64,000 nucleotides of DNA from contig CAWDAK010000024.1 in the NCBI GenBank assembly GCA_963800255.1, positions 1-64,000 on the forward strand, read 5' to 3'. The position numbers were made by a program, and so were the translations under genes. Below the pieces are notes generated by a model. That model ran no database searches, was not told where the DNA came from, and saw nothing but the letters and a program-made list of their open reading frames with translations. Origin of the DNA: DATFVA01 sp963800255. Its GTDB lineage: Bacteria; Bacteroidota; Ignavibacteria; Ignavibacteriales; Ignavibacteriaceae. Shown in pieces: positions 17,408-25,426 of the stretch. Each line of letters starts with the position of its first letter. The stretch's first letter is position 1.

Positions 17408-18061
17408 ATGAAAATTGATGTATTAAAAACAGATGGTTCCTCTACTGGCAGACAGATCGATTTGTCTGATGAAATTTTCGGAACAGAACCAAACAATAAT
17501 GCAATGTATTTATCCGTTAAATCTTACCTTGCTAACCAGAGACAGGGAACGCATAAGACCAAAGAAAGAGGCGAAGTAAGAGGCGGTGGTAAAAAACCCT
17601 GGAAGCAGAAGGGAAGAGGCGGTGCCCGTGCCGGTACAACCCGTTCTCCTTTGTGGGTAGGCGGCGGAACTATTTTTGGTCCAAAACCAAGAGATTACCG
17701 TCAGGATTTGCCTAAGAAAGTAAGAAGACTTGCAAGAGCATCTGCATTAAGTTCAAAGGTTAAAGACGAACAATTAATGGTAGTTGAGGATTTCAGCTTT
17801 GATACTCCAAAAACAAAAGAATTTGTGCAGATTCTACAATCTTTGAAAGCTGGCGGTAAAAAAGTTCTTCTGCTTACTAACGGGAATCAAACGGGCGTAT
17901 ATAGGGCAGGAAGGAATATACCCAAAGTTAAAATACTTGAGGCTGATAAAGCTTCAACTTATGATATATTGAATAACCAGATTTTGGTTCTACAGGAAAG
18001 CGCAGTTAACGTAATTGCAAAGACCTTTGGAAATAGTGGAAAGGTAGAAGCCGATGCATAA
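17408..18061 (+). CDS. rplD: 50S ribosomal protein L4
   Basis: 217 residues of L4. The extended loop that lines the peptide exit tunnel is present around KPWKQKGRGGARAG (macrolide-contact region). In enterobacteria L4 also represses the S10 operon; no such leader is visible here. The 3' end overlaps rplW by 8 nt, pointing to coupled translation. Confidence 0.97.
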   Translation: MKIDVLKTDGSSTGRQIDLSDEIFGTEPNNNAMYLSVKSYLANQRQGTHKTKERGEVRGGGKKPWKQKGRGGARAGTTRSPLWVGGGTIFGPKPRDYRQDLPKKVRRLARASALSSKVKDEQLMVVEDFSFDTPKTKEFVQILQSLKAGGKKVLLLTNGNQTGVYRAGRNIPKVKILEADKASTYDILNNQILVLQESAVNVIAKTFGNSGKVEADA

Positions 18062-18350
18062 TGTCTTAATTCGTCCCCTTATAACTGAAAAGATGACAAA
18101 TATTTCTGCTGAGCAGCCTGGAAAATATGGATTTATAGTTAATCCAAAATCTAATAAAGTTGAAATTGCTAAAGCGATTGAACAGAAATTTGATGTTCAT
18201 GTTATCGAAGTTAAAACGATAAATCATAGCGGTAAAACCAAGACTCAGTTCAGAAAAAGCGGCAGGTTCACAGGTAAAACTGCAAAATTCAAAAAAGCAA
18301 TTATAACGCTTAAAGAAGGCGAAACAATAGAATTGTTTGAGCAAGTTTAG
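18054..18350 (+). CDS. rplW: 50S ribosomal protein L23
   Basis: 98 residues starting MHNVLIRPLITEKMT, the canonical L23 N-terminus, with the VNPKSNKVEIAKAIE segment. L23 sits at the tunnel exit and docks trigger factor, SRP and SecYEG. The start overlaps the end of rplD by 8 nt. Confidence 0.96.
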   Translation: MHNVLIRPLITEKMTNISAEQPGKYGFIVNPKSNKVEIAKAIEQKFDVHVIEVKTINHSGKTKTQFRKSGRFTGKTAKFKKAIITLKEGETIELFEQV

Positions 18351-18370
18351 AGAGAATAAGGATTTTATAA

Positions 18371-19198
18371 ATGGCTATTAAAAAATTAAAACCCGTTACT
18401 CCGGGATCAAGATTCAGTTCGAAGTCCTCATTTGATGAGATAACCAGGTCTGAACCTGAAAAATCTCTTACTACTGCTTTGAGAAAAAGTGGTGGAAGAA
18501 ATAATAAGGGCAGAGTGACCGCGAGACACATAGGCGGCGGACACAAAAGAAGATACAGAATAATCGACTTCAAAAGAGATAAACAAGGTATTCCCGGAAA
18601 AGTTTTCTCTATAGAGTATGACCCGAACAGAACATCTAGAATCGCACTTTTACATTATGCTGATGGTGAAAAAAGATATATTCTGGCTCCAGAAGGTTTG
18701 AAAGTTGGAGACACGGTCTCCTCAGGCCCCGGTAGCGAAATTTCTACAGGGAACTCATTGCCACTTAAAGAAATGCCTCTTGGAAGTTTTATTCACAACG
18801 TTGAAATAAAACCAGGTAAGGGCGGGCAGATCGGAAGAAGTGCAGGTTCCTCTATTCAGCTGCTGGCAAAAGAAGGTAATTATGCTCAGCTTAAAATGCC
18901 ATCAGGTGAAGTAAGAATGATCAGGCTGGAATGTATGGCGACATATGGTTCCGTTGGGAATGCTGAACAGGAGAATATTGACCTGGGAAAAGCCGGCAGA
19001 ACAAGATGGCTCGGAAAAAGACCTTATGTAAGAGGCGTGGCGATGAACCCGGTGGATCACCCTATGGGTGGTGGTGAAGGTAAAACTTCAGGAGGCGGAC
19101 ATCCTGTTTCTCCCTGGGGACAAAAAGCTAAAGGTTTGAAAACCAGGAAACATAAAAAAGAATCAAATAAGTTAATTATTAAAAGACGTAATAAGTAG
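18371..19198 (+). CDS. rplB: 50S ribosomal protein L2
   Basis: 275 residues, family length. GRNNKGRVTARHIGGGHKRRY in the N-terminal part and the C-terminal HPMGGGEGKTSGGGHP histidine segment near the peptidyl-transferase centre are intact. L2 is required for subunit association and catalysis. It lies 20 nt after rplW. Confidence 0.97.
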   Translation: MAIKKLKPVTPGSRFSSKSSFDEITRSEPEKSLTTALRKSGGRNNKGRVTARHIGGGHKRRYRIIDFKRDKQGIPGKVFSIEYDPNRTSRIALLHYADGEKRYILAPEGLKVGDTVSSGPGSEISTGNSLPLKEMPLGSFIHNVEIKPGKGGQIGRSAGSSIQLLAKEGNYAQLKMPSGEVRMIRLECMATYGSVGNAEQENIDLGKAGRTRWLGKRPYVRGVAMNPVDHPMGGGEGKTSGGGHPVSPWGQKAKGLKTRKHKKESNKLIIKRRNK

Positions 19199-19206
19199 AG
19201 AGCTGT

Positions 19207-19494
19207 ATGCCAAGATCGGTAAAAAAAGGTCCGTTTGTTGATATCAAACTGGCTGCTAAAATAGACAAGCTGAACGAAACAAATCAGAAGAAAATAATTA
19301 AAACCTGGTCCCGTTCATCAACCATTATACCTGATTTTGTAGGTCATACAATAGCTGTGCATAATGGTAATAAAATGATTCCTGTTTACATAACAGAGAA
19401 TATGGTTGGGCACAAGTTAGGTGAATTTTCTCCGACACGTATTTTCAGAGGTCATCCGGGAACAAAAGCAGAAAAAGCTTCAAAGGCAAAGTAA
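19207..19494 (+). CDS. rpsS: 30S ribosomal protein S19
   Basis: 95 residues starting MPRSVKKGPFVD, with the GHTIAVHNG and GHKLGEFSPTR segments. It sits in the 30S head with S13 and contacts the A-site finger. It starts 8 nt after rplB in the standard S10 order. Confidence 0.97.
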   Translation: MPRSVKKGPFVDIKLAAKIDKLNETNQKKIIKTWSRSSTIIPDFVGHTIAVHNGNKMIPVYITENMVGHKLGEFSPTRIFRGHPGTKAEKASKAK

Positions 19495-19515
19495 ACATTA
19501 CAAGGATTTTAAGGA

Positions 19516-19860
19516 ATGGAAGCAAAAGCAATAAATAGATATATTGGTTCTTCACCCAGGAAAATGAGATTAATAATTGACCTGATCCGTGGAGTACCTG
19601 TTGAAAGAGCCCTGGAAGTTCTTCATTTTTCTCCCAAGCATGCCTCAAAAGATGCTGAGAAAACATTGAGATCTGCTGTATCAAATATTATGAACCGGGA
19701 TGATTCAACCAGGATTGATCCTGCTGACCTTTTCGTTAAAGCAGCTTTTGTTGACCAGGGACCGACGTTAAAAAGGATTTCGCCTGCTCCTATGGGCAGA
19801 GCTTATAGAATAAGAAAAAGATCTTGTCATTTAACTATAGTAGTTGCAACTAAAGGATAA
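19516..19860 (+). CDS. rplV: 50S ribosomal protein L22
   Basis: 114 residues. The SPRKMRLIIDLIRG segment and the tunnel-constriction hairpin (GPTLKRISPAPMGRAYRIRKR region, with macrolide contacts) are visible. Length is normal. An aagga site precedes the ATG, 21 nt after rpsS. Confidence 0.97.
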   Translation: MEAKAINRYIGSSPRKMRLIIDLIRGVPVERALEVLHFSPKHASKDAEKTLRSAVSNIMNRDDSTRIDPADLFVKAAFVDQGPTLKRISPAPMGRAYRIRKRSCHLTIVVATKG

Positions 19861-19879
19861 TTTTTAGGAGGTTAATTTT

Positions 19880-20521
19880 TTGGGACAGAAAACAAACCCG
19901 ATCGGGTTAAGAGTTGGAATCATCAGAGGCTGGGATTCTAATTGGTATGAAAATAAAAGTTATGCTTCCAAGCTTAAAGAAGACGAAAAACTAAGAGCAT
20001 ACATAAGAAACCGCTTAAAGAAAGCAGGAATATCACGTATTGTTATCGATAGGACCTCCAAAAATATTATTCTTACAATACATACTTCCCGTCCCGGTGT
20101 TGTGATTGGGAAAAGTGGTAAGGAGATTACACAGCTTGAGCAGGAATTGAAACAGGTAACTGATAAAGAAGTTAAAGTTCAGATATCAGAAATTAAAAGG
20201 CCTGAACTGGATGCATACCTGGTTGCCGAAAATATTGCTAACCAGTTAAAAGGAAGAGTGTCTTTCAGAAGAGCTATGAAGATGGCTATAACAGCTGCGA
20301 TGAGAATGGGTGCTGAAGGAATAAGAATTATGTGCGCCGGCCGGTTAGGCGGTGCCGAGATGGCCAGAACGGAACAATACAAAGAAGGTAGAATTCCGCT
20401 GCATACACTCAGGGCTGATATTGATTATGCCAATGGAAGAGCCGAGACCATTTATGGTGCCATAGGAATTAAAGTTTGGATCTGCCGTGGAGAAATCCTT
20501 GGTAAAAGAGTTACTGAATAA
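19880..20521 (+). CDS. rpsC: 30S ribosomal protein S3
   Basis: 213 residues starting MGQKTNPIGLRVGI. The KH domain has the GKSGKEI loop (in RPGVVIGKSGKEI), and the C-terminal domain has GRLGGAEMARTE. S3 forms part of the mRNA entry helicase. The start codon is TTG, chosen because aggagg at 19866-19871 is well spaced and the product then begins at the family-standard position. Confidence 0.97.
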   Translation: MGQKTNPIGLRVGIIRGWDSNWYENKSYASKLKEDEKLRAYIRNRLKKAGISRIVIDRTSKNIILTIHTSRPGVVIGKSGKEITQLEQELKQVTDKEVKVQISEIKRPELDAYLVAENIANQLKGRVSFRRAMKMAITAAMRMGAEGIRIMCAGRLGGAEMARTEQYKEGRIPLHTLRADIDYANGRAETIYGAIGIKVWICRGEILGKRVTE

Positions 20522-20545
20522 AAAAGATATCCGGAGTTTTTAATT

Positions 20546-20962
20546 ATGTTAATGCCTAAAAGAGTAAAGTACAGAAAATCCCAACGTGGACGGATGGCAG
20601 GTAAAGCCTATAAAGGAAGTCGCGTTTCATTCGGCGATTTCGGCCTGAAAGCTTTAGAGCCTCACTGGATAACCAGCAGGCAGATTGAAGCCTGTCGTGT
20701 TGCCCTTACAAGAAAAATGAAACGTGATGGTAAAGTTTGGATTAGAATATTCCCTGATAAGCCTGTTTCTAAGAAACCTCTTGAAACAAGGATGGGAAAA
20801 GGAAAAGGTGCCCCTGAATTCTGGGTTGCTGTTGTAAAACCCGGAAGAGTACTTTTTGAGGTATCCGGTGTATCTAAAGAACTGGCAGAAGAAGCTTTGA
20901 AACTTTGTTCTTATAAACTGCCGATTAAAACTAAAGTGGTTTCAAGACCAGATTTAAGTTAA
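20546..20962 (+). CDS. rplP: 50S ribosomal protein L16
   Basis: 138 residues, MLMPKRVKYRKSQRG at the start and the GKGKGAPEFWVAVVKPGR segment that touches A-site tRNA. Two in-frame ATGs are possible, at 20546 and 20552. ggag at 20533-20536 is better spaced for the first, which gives the MLMPKR beginning seen in many L16 proteins. Confidence 0.96.
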   Translation: MLMPKRVKYRKSQRGRMAGKAYKGSRVSFGDFGLKALEPHWITSRQIEACRVALTRKMKRDGKVWIRIFPDKPVSKKPLETRMGKGKGAPEFWVAVVKPGRVLFEVSGVSKELAEEALKLCSYKLPIKTKVVSRPDLS

Positions 20963-20974
20963 CGAGGTGAGTAA

Positions 20975-21202
20975 ATGAAAATCCATGAAATAAGAGAAAT
21001 GAAAACTGAAGAGCTCAAAAAGAGAATTGAAGAAGAAGAAAAAAACATAGTCGATTTAAGGTTTGCTCATCAGTTAAAACAATTAACCAATACGGCTAAA
21101 CTCGGACTTGCAAAGAAAGATATCGCTAAATTGAAAACTATTCTCAAAGAAAGAGAAATGGCTGAAGCACGGTCTGAGAAAAAAGAAGGAGTCGAGGCGT
21201 AA
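20975..21202 (+). CDS. rpmC: 50S ribosomal protein L29
   Basis: 75 residues: two antiparallel helices beginning MKIHEIREMKTEELK, with the LRFAHQLKQLTNTAKLG core. It is located near the tunnel exit beside L23. A short charged C-terminal tail (about 8 residues) exceeds the minimal family length. Its stop codon abuts the rpsQ start. Confidence 0.95.
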   Translation: MKIHEIREMKTEELKKRIEEEEKNIVDLRFAHQLKQLTNTAKLGLAKKDIAKLKTILKEREMAEARSEKKEGVEA

Positions 21203-21460
21203 ATGGAACAACGTTCTTTAAGAAAAACCAGGATAGGGATTGTTGTAAGTAATAAAATGCAGAAAACAATTACGGTAGCTATTGAAAGAAAGGTTCCTCA
21301 TCCTCTTTATAATAAATATTATAAAAAAACGACTAACCTTATGGCACACGATGAGAAGAGTGAATGCAGTATTGGTGATAAAGTTAAAATAATGGAATCA
21401 CGCCCTTTGAGTTCAAAGAAAAGATGGCGTTTAGTAGAAATTGTTGAAAAAGCCAAGTAA
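21203..21460 (+). CDS. rpsQ: 30S ribosomal protein S17
   Basis: 85 residues with an OB-fold. KTRIGIVVSNKMQKTITVAIE and DKVKIMESRPLSSKKRWRLVE are the family signatures, each intact. The ATG follows the rpmC stop with no gap, so translational coupling is likely; the ribosome-binding site lies inside rpmC. Confidence 0.96.
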   Translation: MEQRSLRKTRIGIVVSNKMQKTITVAIERKVPHPLYNKYYKKTTNLMAHDEKSECSIGDKVKIMESRPLSSKKRWRLVEIVEKAK

Positions 21461-21474
21461 AGGAACAGGAGAAA

Positions 21475-21843
21475 ATGATACAGGAAGAAACAAATCTTGT
21501 GGTTGCCGATAACTCCGGCGCTAAAAAAGTCAGATGCATCCGTGTACTTGGCGGCAGCGGAAGAAAGTATGCCAGCGTAGGCGACCTGATTGTAGTAACG
21601 GTTAAATCTGCTATCCCGAACGGAACAGTAAAAAAAGGTGAGGTTTCACGTGCTGTAATTGTCAGAACCAAGAAAGAAGTGAGAAGGAAAGATGGTTCGT
21701 ATATCAGATTTGATGAAAATGCTGCAGTTTTAATAAATAATATGAATGAACCCAAAGGCACCCGTATTTTTGGTCCTGTCGCAAGAGAATTAAGAGAAAA
21801 ACAGTTTATGAAAATAGTTTCATTAGCCCCTGAAGTTTTATAA
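21475..21843 (+). CDS. rplN: 50S ribosomal protein L14
   Basis: 122 residues. It starts MIQEETNLVVADNSGAKKV and contains IRVLGGSGRKYA and GTRIFGPVARELR. L14 forms intersubunit bridges with the 30S subunit and binds RsfS. Length and motifs are standard. Confidence 0.97.
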   Translation: MIQEETNLVVADNSGAKKVRCIRVLGGSGRKYASVGDLIVVTVKSAIPNGTVKKGEVSRAVIVRTKKEVRRKDGSYIRFDENAAVLINNMNEPKGTRIFGPVARELREKQFMKIVSLAPEVL

Positions 21844-21857
21844 GAATTGGATGAAAA

Positions 21858-22181
21858 ATGAGAATTCATAAAAATGACAATGTAATGGTTATATCCGGTA
21901 ATGATAAAGGAAAAACCGGAAAAGTTCTTAAAGTTTTTCCTAAGAATACCAGGGTTATAGTTGAAGGAATTAATCTTAGGAAGAGGCATACAAAGCCGAG
22001 TCAGAAGAGCCCTCAGGGAGGTATCATTGAAAAAGAAGCTCCTATTCATGTTTCTAATGTTATGCTTCTTGACCCTAAGACAAACCAGCCGACAAGGCTT
22101 GGTTCCCAGGTAATTCTTGACGAAAATACAGGTAAGAAAAAGAGAACCCGTATCAGCAGATCTACCGGAGAAATGGTTTAA
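21858..22181 (+). CDS. rplX: 50S ribosomal protein L24
   Basis: 107 residues. An N-terminal KOW motif (DNVMVISGNDKGKTGKVLKV region) is followed by the basic KKRHTKPSQ and GGIIEKEAPIHVSNV segments. It is an early assembly protein of the large subunit, placed between L14 and L5 as expected. Confidence 0.96.
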   Translation: MRIHKNDNVMVISGNDKGKTGKVLKVFPKNTRVIVEGINLRKRHTKPSQKSPQGGIIEKEAPIHVSNVMLLDPKTNQPTRLGSQVILDENTGKKKRTRISRSTGEMV

Positions 22182-22215
22182 TATTTTATAATCACCCTTA
22201 AGCGAATTATTAGAA

Positions 22216-22932
22216 ATGGCTGAAAAGAAAACGAAAAAAGAAACTGAGGCAAAAAAACCAAAAGCCTCGAAAGAGGAAAAACAACCAAAAACCTCTACCG
22301 AGGCCAAACAACCGAAAGCCTCAAAAAAAGGAAAAGAAGCTAAAACCGCTGCTTCTGCACCTAAGGTTAAAATTAAAACAAGGCTTGCAGATACCTACAA
22401 AAACGACATTGTCCCTGATCTGAAAAAGAAATTCGGGTACACTAGTGTAATGCAGGTTCCTCAGCTTCATAAGATTGTTGTTAATATGGGAGTTGGTGAT
22501 GCGGTTACCGACCCTAAAATTCTGGATGAGGCCGTTAAAGAACTTGAAACCATTACCGGACAGAAACCGAATATCCGTAAAGCTAAAAAGGCAATATCGA
22601 ACTTTAAACTCAGGGAGGGTGTAAACATTGGTGCAATGGTAACCCTTAGAAGAGAAAGAATGTATGAATTCCTTGATAGGCTGGTAAATATCGCACTGCC
22701 CAGAGTGAGGGATTTCAGAGGTCTTTCTGACAAATCATTTGATGGCAGAGGAAATTATTCGTTAGGTATAAAAGAACAGATTATTTTCCCTGAAATAAAC
22801 GTTGACAAAATTGGTAAAGTAATGGGAATGGACATTACGATTGTTACTACTGCCCAGTCAGATAGTGAAGCATATGAACTGCTTCAGTCGTTCGGATTCC
22901 CATTTAGAAAAAAAGAGATTAAAACAGCTTAA
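22216..22932 (+). CDS. rplE: 50S ribosomal protein L5 with a lysine-rich N-terminal extension
   Basis: 238 residues; family members are usually about 180. The L5 core starts near residue 57 (RLADTYKNDIVP) and includes GQKPNIRKAKKAISNFKLR, RDFRGLSDKSFDGRGNYS and FPEINVDKIGKVMGMDI-type segments. The first roughly 55 residues are low complexity, rich in Lys, Ala, Glu and Thr, with repeated K-x-P-K-x-S units. No internal start with a ribosome-binding site near the core was obvious, so the extension is probably translated. L5 binds 5S rRNA and contacts P-site tRNA. Confidence 0.95.
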   Translation: MAEKKTKKETEAKKPKASKEEKQPKTSTEAKQPKASKKGKEAKTAASAPKVKIKTRLADTYKNDIVPDLKKKFGYTSVMQVPQLHKIVVNMGVGDAVTDPKILDEAVKELETITGQKPNIRKAKKAISNFKLREGVNIGAMVTLRRERMYEFLDRLVNIALPRVRDFRGLSDKSFDGRGNYSLGIKEQIIFPEINVDKIGKVMGMDITIVTTAQSDSEAYELLQSFGFPFRKKEIKTA

Positions 22933-22943
22933 CAGGAGAATTA

Positions 22944-23213
22944 ATGGCTCGTAAAAGTCTTATTGCAAGAGAAGAGAAAAGACGCAAAGTAGTTGAAAAG
23001 TATGCTAAACTAAGAGAAGAGTTGAAAGAAAAAGGCGACTATGATGCATTGCAGAAACTTCCACGGAATGCTTCACCAGTACGGCTTCATAATAGATGCA
23101 TGTTTACAGGAAGGGCACGAGGCTATCATCGTAAATTCGGTATATCCAGGTTAGTATTAAGGGAAATGGCACTTAAAGGTGAAATTCCCGGATTAAAGAA
23201 GTCAAGTTGGTAA
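22944..23213 (+). CDS. rpsN: 30S ribosomal protein S14 (zinc-independent long form)
   Basis: 89 residues, MARKSLIAREEKR at the start and LHNRCMFTGRARGYHRKFGISR at the end. The two Cys-x2-Cys pairs of the short zinc form are absent, so this is the long C-minus type. An aggag site precedes the ATG. It sits in the normal spc position between L5 and S8. Confidence 0.97.
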   Translation: MARKSLIAREEKRRKVVEKYAKLREELKEKGDYDALQKLPRNASPVRLHNRCMFTGRARGYHRKFGISRLVLREMALKGEIPGLKKSSW

Positions 23214-23223
23214 AGGAGAAATA

Positions 23224-23619
23224 ATGGCAGTAACTGATCCCATAGCAGATTTTTTAACAAGAATCAGAAATGCGTCTAAAGCAAGAAAACTCAGGGTTGA
23301 TATCCCTGCTTCAAATATGAAAAAAAGTCTTGCAGAAATTCTGAAAAGTCAGAATTTTATAAAAGATTATTCAATTATTGAAGATAATAAACAGAATATA
23401 ATCAGGGTAGAACTTAAATACAGTAATGGTTCTCCTGCGATAAGCGGTTTAAAAAGAATCAGCAAACCTGGTCTCCGTCAATATAAAAATTCTAATGACA
23501 TACCTAGAGTTTTGAATGGATTAGGCGTTGCGGTAATTTCTACACCTAAAGGACTACTGACCGACAAAGATGCAAGAACTCAATCTGTCGGCGGTGAAAT
23601 AGTTTGTTACATCTGGTAA
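23224..23619 (+). CDS. rpsH: 30S ribosomal protein S8
   Basis: 131 residues, beginning MAVTDPIADFLTRIRNA with the C-terminal STPKGLLTDKDAR and GGEIVCYIW segments. It binds the central domain of 16S rRNA. In other bacteria S8 represses the spc operon by binding mRNA near rplE; no such structure was identified here. Confidence 0.97.
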   Translation: MAVTDPIADFLTRIRNASKARKLRVDIPASNMKKSLAEILKSQNFIKDYSIIEDNKQNIIRVELKYSNGSPAISGLKRISKPGLRQYKNSNDIPRVLNGLGVAVISTPKGLLTDKDARTQSVGGEIVCYIW

Positions 23620-23643
23620 TTTTTTTTGAATGGAGTTTGAAAA

Positions 23644-24183
23644 GTGTCTAGAATTGGTAAAAAACCTGTAATGATTCCAAAAGGAGTTACGATTGATCAC
23701 AAAGGTAACTCCGTTAAAGTTAAAGGTCCTAAAGGTGAACTTGAAGGATCCTTTGATTCAAGAATAAGTATTGAAATTAAGGACGGTGAATTAACTGTTA
23801 CCCGGCCGAATGATACAAAGGAAATCAAAGCCCTTCATGGATTGAGCAGGGCACTGATTCAGAATATGGTACAAGGTGTTACTGAGGCATATAAAAAAAC
23901 CCTTGATATTGTTGGGGTCGGGTATAGAGCCGAACTTAAAGGGCAGAATTTATTACTTAATATTGGTTTTTCACATCCGATATTTTTTATTCCTCCTGAC
24001 GGAATAACCTTACAGACACCGACACAGACCCAGATAGTTATTTCCGGTATCGATAAACAGCTGGTCGGAATGGTTGCCTCAAAGATAAGGTCTATAAGAA
24101 AACCCGAACCCTACAAAGGAAAAGGTATTAAATATTCTGATGAACAAATCGTGAGAAAAGCCGGTAAAACTGCTGGTAAATAA
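23644..24183 (+). CDS. rplF: 50S ribosomal protein L6
   Basis: 179 residues, starting MSRIGKKPVMIPKGV, with two tandem L6 folds and the C-terminal IRKPEPYKGKGIKY signature. The start is GTG, with gga-rich sequence about 10 nt upstream. L6 lies near the sarcin-ricin loop and the factor-binding site. Confidence 0.96.
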   Translation: MSRIGKKPVMIPKGVTIDHKGNSVKVKGPKGELEGSFDSRISIEIKDGELTVTRPNDTKEIKALHGLSRALIQNMVQGVTEAYKKTLDIVGVGYRAELKGQNLLLNIGFSHPIFFIPPDGITLQTPTQTQIVISGIDKQLVGMVASKIRSIRKPEPYKGKGIKYSDEQIVRKAGKTAGK

Positions 24184-24205
24184 TTTTATTGGAGAGATTT
24201 AGGAA

Positions 24206-24571
24206 ATGATTAATAGAAATAAGCATAAAAGAATTCGTTCAAAGATTAAAATCAGGAAAGTTATTTCAGGTACTCCTGAAAGACCACGTCTTACGGTTTA
24301 CAGAAGTCTGGATAATATTTATGCTCAAATTATTGATGATACTGCCGGGAAAACACTTATTTCTGCTTCTTCTTTAACGAAGGAACTCGCAGAGGATTTG
24401 AAAAAAGCCAAAGGGAAGATCCAGCGCAGTAAAACGATTGGTAATTATATCGCAAAAAAGGCACTTGAGCAGAATATAAGTACGGTTATCTTTGACCGTA
24501 ATGGCTATCGGTATCATGGCCGTGTTCAGGCAGTTGCTGAAGGCGCCAGAGAAGCAGGATTAAAATTTTAA
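24206..24571 (+). CDS. rplR: 50S ribosomal protein L18
   Basis: 121 residues: basic N-terminus (NKHKRIRSKIK), RPRLTVYRSLDNIYAQIIDD, and the FDRNGYRYHGRVQAVAEGAREAGLKF end, each a family signature. L18 brings 5S rRNA to the large subunit together with L5. Its stop codon is only 7 nt before a tRNA-Gln gene, which is unusual. Confidence 0.96.
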   Translation: MINRNKHKRIRSKIKIRKVISGTPERPRLTVYRSLDNIYAQIIDDTAGKTLISASSLTKELAEDLKKAKGKIQRSKTIGNYIAKKALEQNISTVIFDRNGYRYHGRVQAVAEGAREAGLKF

Positions 24572-24578
24572 GCAATGT

Positions 24579-24649
24579 TGCCGGATCGTCTAATGGTAGG
24601 ACTACGCCCTTTGGAGGCGTCTGTAGAGGTTCGAATCCTCTTCCGGCAG
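24579..24649 (+). tRNA. tRNA-Gln (anticodon TTG) inside the spc operon
   Basis: A complete cloverleaf. Acceptor strands tgccgga (24579-24585) and tccggca (24642-24648) pair. The D-arm gtct/ggac has the aatggta loop. The anticodon stem acgcc/ggcgt encloses ctttgga, giving TTG at 24611-24613. The T-arm agagg/cctct carries the ttcgaat loop, and the discriminator is G24649. It lies on the same strand between rplR and rpsE, so it is probably cut out of the ribosomal protein transcript. Confidence 0.95.
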
Positions 24650-24710
24650 CAAGGAAATTAAATAACCTGGTATTTTTAGAAAGTAAATAAAGAAGTTCGG
24701 AGAAGAAATT

Positions 24711-25220
24711 TTGAAATCTGTAAAGTCAAACGACATTGACGGCTTAAAGGAAAAAGTCGTTCATATAAATCGTGTTGCGAAGGTAGTTAAAGGCGGCCGC
24801 AGGTTCAGCTTTAATGCAATTGTTGTAGTAGGCAACGGTAATGGCACAGTAGGAGTTGGACTTGGCAAAGCTAATGAAGTTACCGATGCTATATCCAAGG
24901 GAATTGATGACGCTAAGAAGAGCCTGGTTAAGGTTTCAGTTATTAAAGGAACCATTGCCCACGAAATTATTGGTAAATATGGTGCAGGAAGAGTTCTTCT
25001 TAAACCGGCTTCACCGGGTACAGGATTAATTGCTGGCGGTGGTGTAAGAGCGGTGCTTGAAGCTGCCGGTGTTCAGGATATTCTAACAAAATCCCTTGGT
25101 TCTAGTAATCCTCATAACCAGGTTAAGGCAACTCTTAATGGATTGCTAAGCGTGATTGATGCCAGGAAGATGGCACGTAAAAGAGGAATGACAACACAAG
25201 ATTTATTTAGTTCTAAATGA
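24711..25220 (+). CDS. rpsE: 30S ribosomal protein S5
   Basis: 169 residues with the double-stranded-RNA-binding N-terminal domain (VVKGGRRFSFNAIVVVGNGNG) and the C-terminal SLGSSNPHNQVKAT segment. S5 takes part in decoding fidelity. The start codon is TTG, with cggag about 10 nt upstream; no ATG gives the canonical N-terminus. The stop lies close to the rpmD start. Confidence 0.95.
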   Translation: MKSVKSNDIDGLKEKVVHINRVAKVVKGGRRFSFNAIVVVGNGNGTVGVGLGKANEVTDAISKGIDDAKKSLVKVSVIKGTIAHEIIGKYGAGRVLLKPASPGTGLIAGGGVRAVLEAAGVQDILTKSLGSSNPHNQVKATLNGLLSVIDARKMARKRGMTTQDLFSSK

Positions 25221-25228
25221 GGCTGATG

Positions 25229-25414
25229 ATGAGCAAATTGAGAATAACTCAAACCAGAAGTATAATAGACAGACCTAAGACTCAAAAATTAACGATTGAG
25301 GCATTGGGGCTGGGAAGACCAAATTGGGTTAGAGTTCATAACGATACACCTCAGATAAGAGGTATGATAAATAAAGTTATACATCTGGTTAAAGTAGAAG
25401 AAATTAACGAGTAA
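25229..25414 (+). CDS. rpmD: 50S ribosomal protein L30
   Basis: 61 residues starting MSKLRITQTRSIIDRP, with LGLGRPNWVRVHNDTPQIRG, the L30 signature. ATG codons at 25217, 25226 and 25229 are in frame. I favour 25229 because GAGG at 25219-25222 is spaced correctly and the product begins like the family. The 25217 ATG would overlap the rpsE stop. L30 is a small protein of the 5S/L5 side of the large subunit. Confidence 0.93.
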   Translation: MSKLRITQTRSIIDRPKTQKLTIEALGLGRPNWVRVHNDTPQIRGMINKVIHLVKVEEINE

Positions 25415-25426
25415 TAAGGTTTTACA

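Noticed and set aside
21384..22307. A long open frame of 307 codons on the minus strand across rplN, rplX and rplE
   Set aside because: It is antisense to three well-supported ribosomal protein genes, has no ribosome-binding site or recognisable content, and is explained by codon bias of the real genes.
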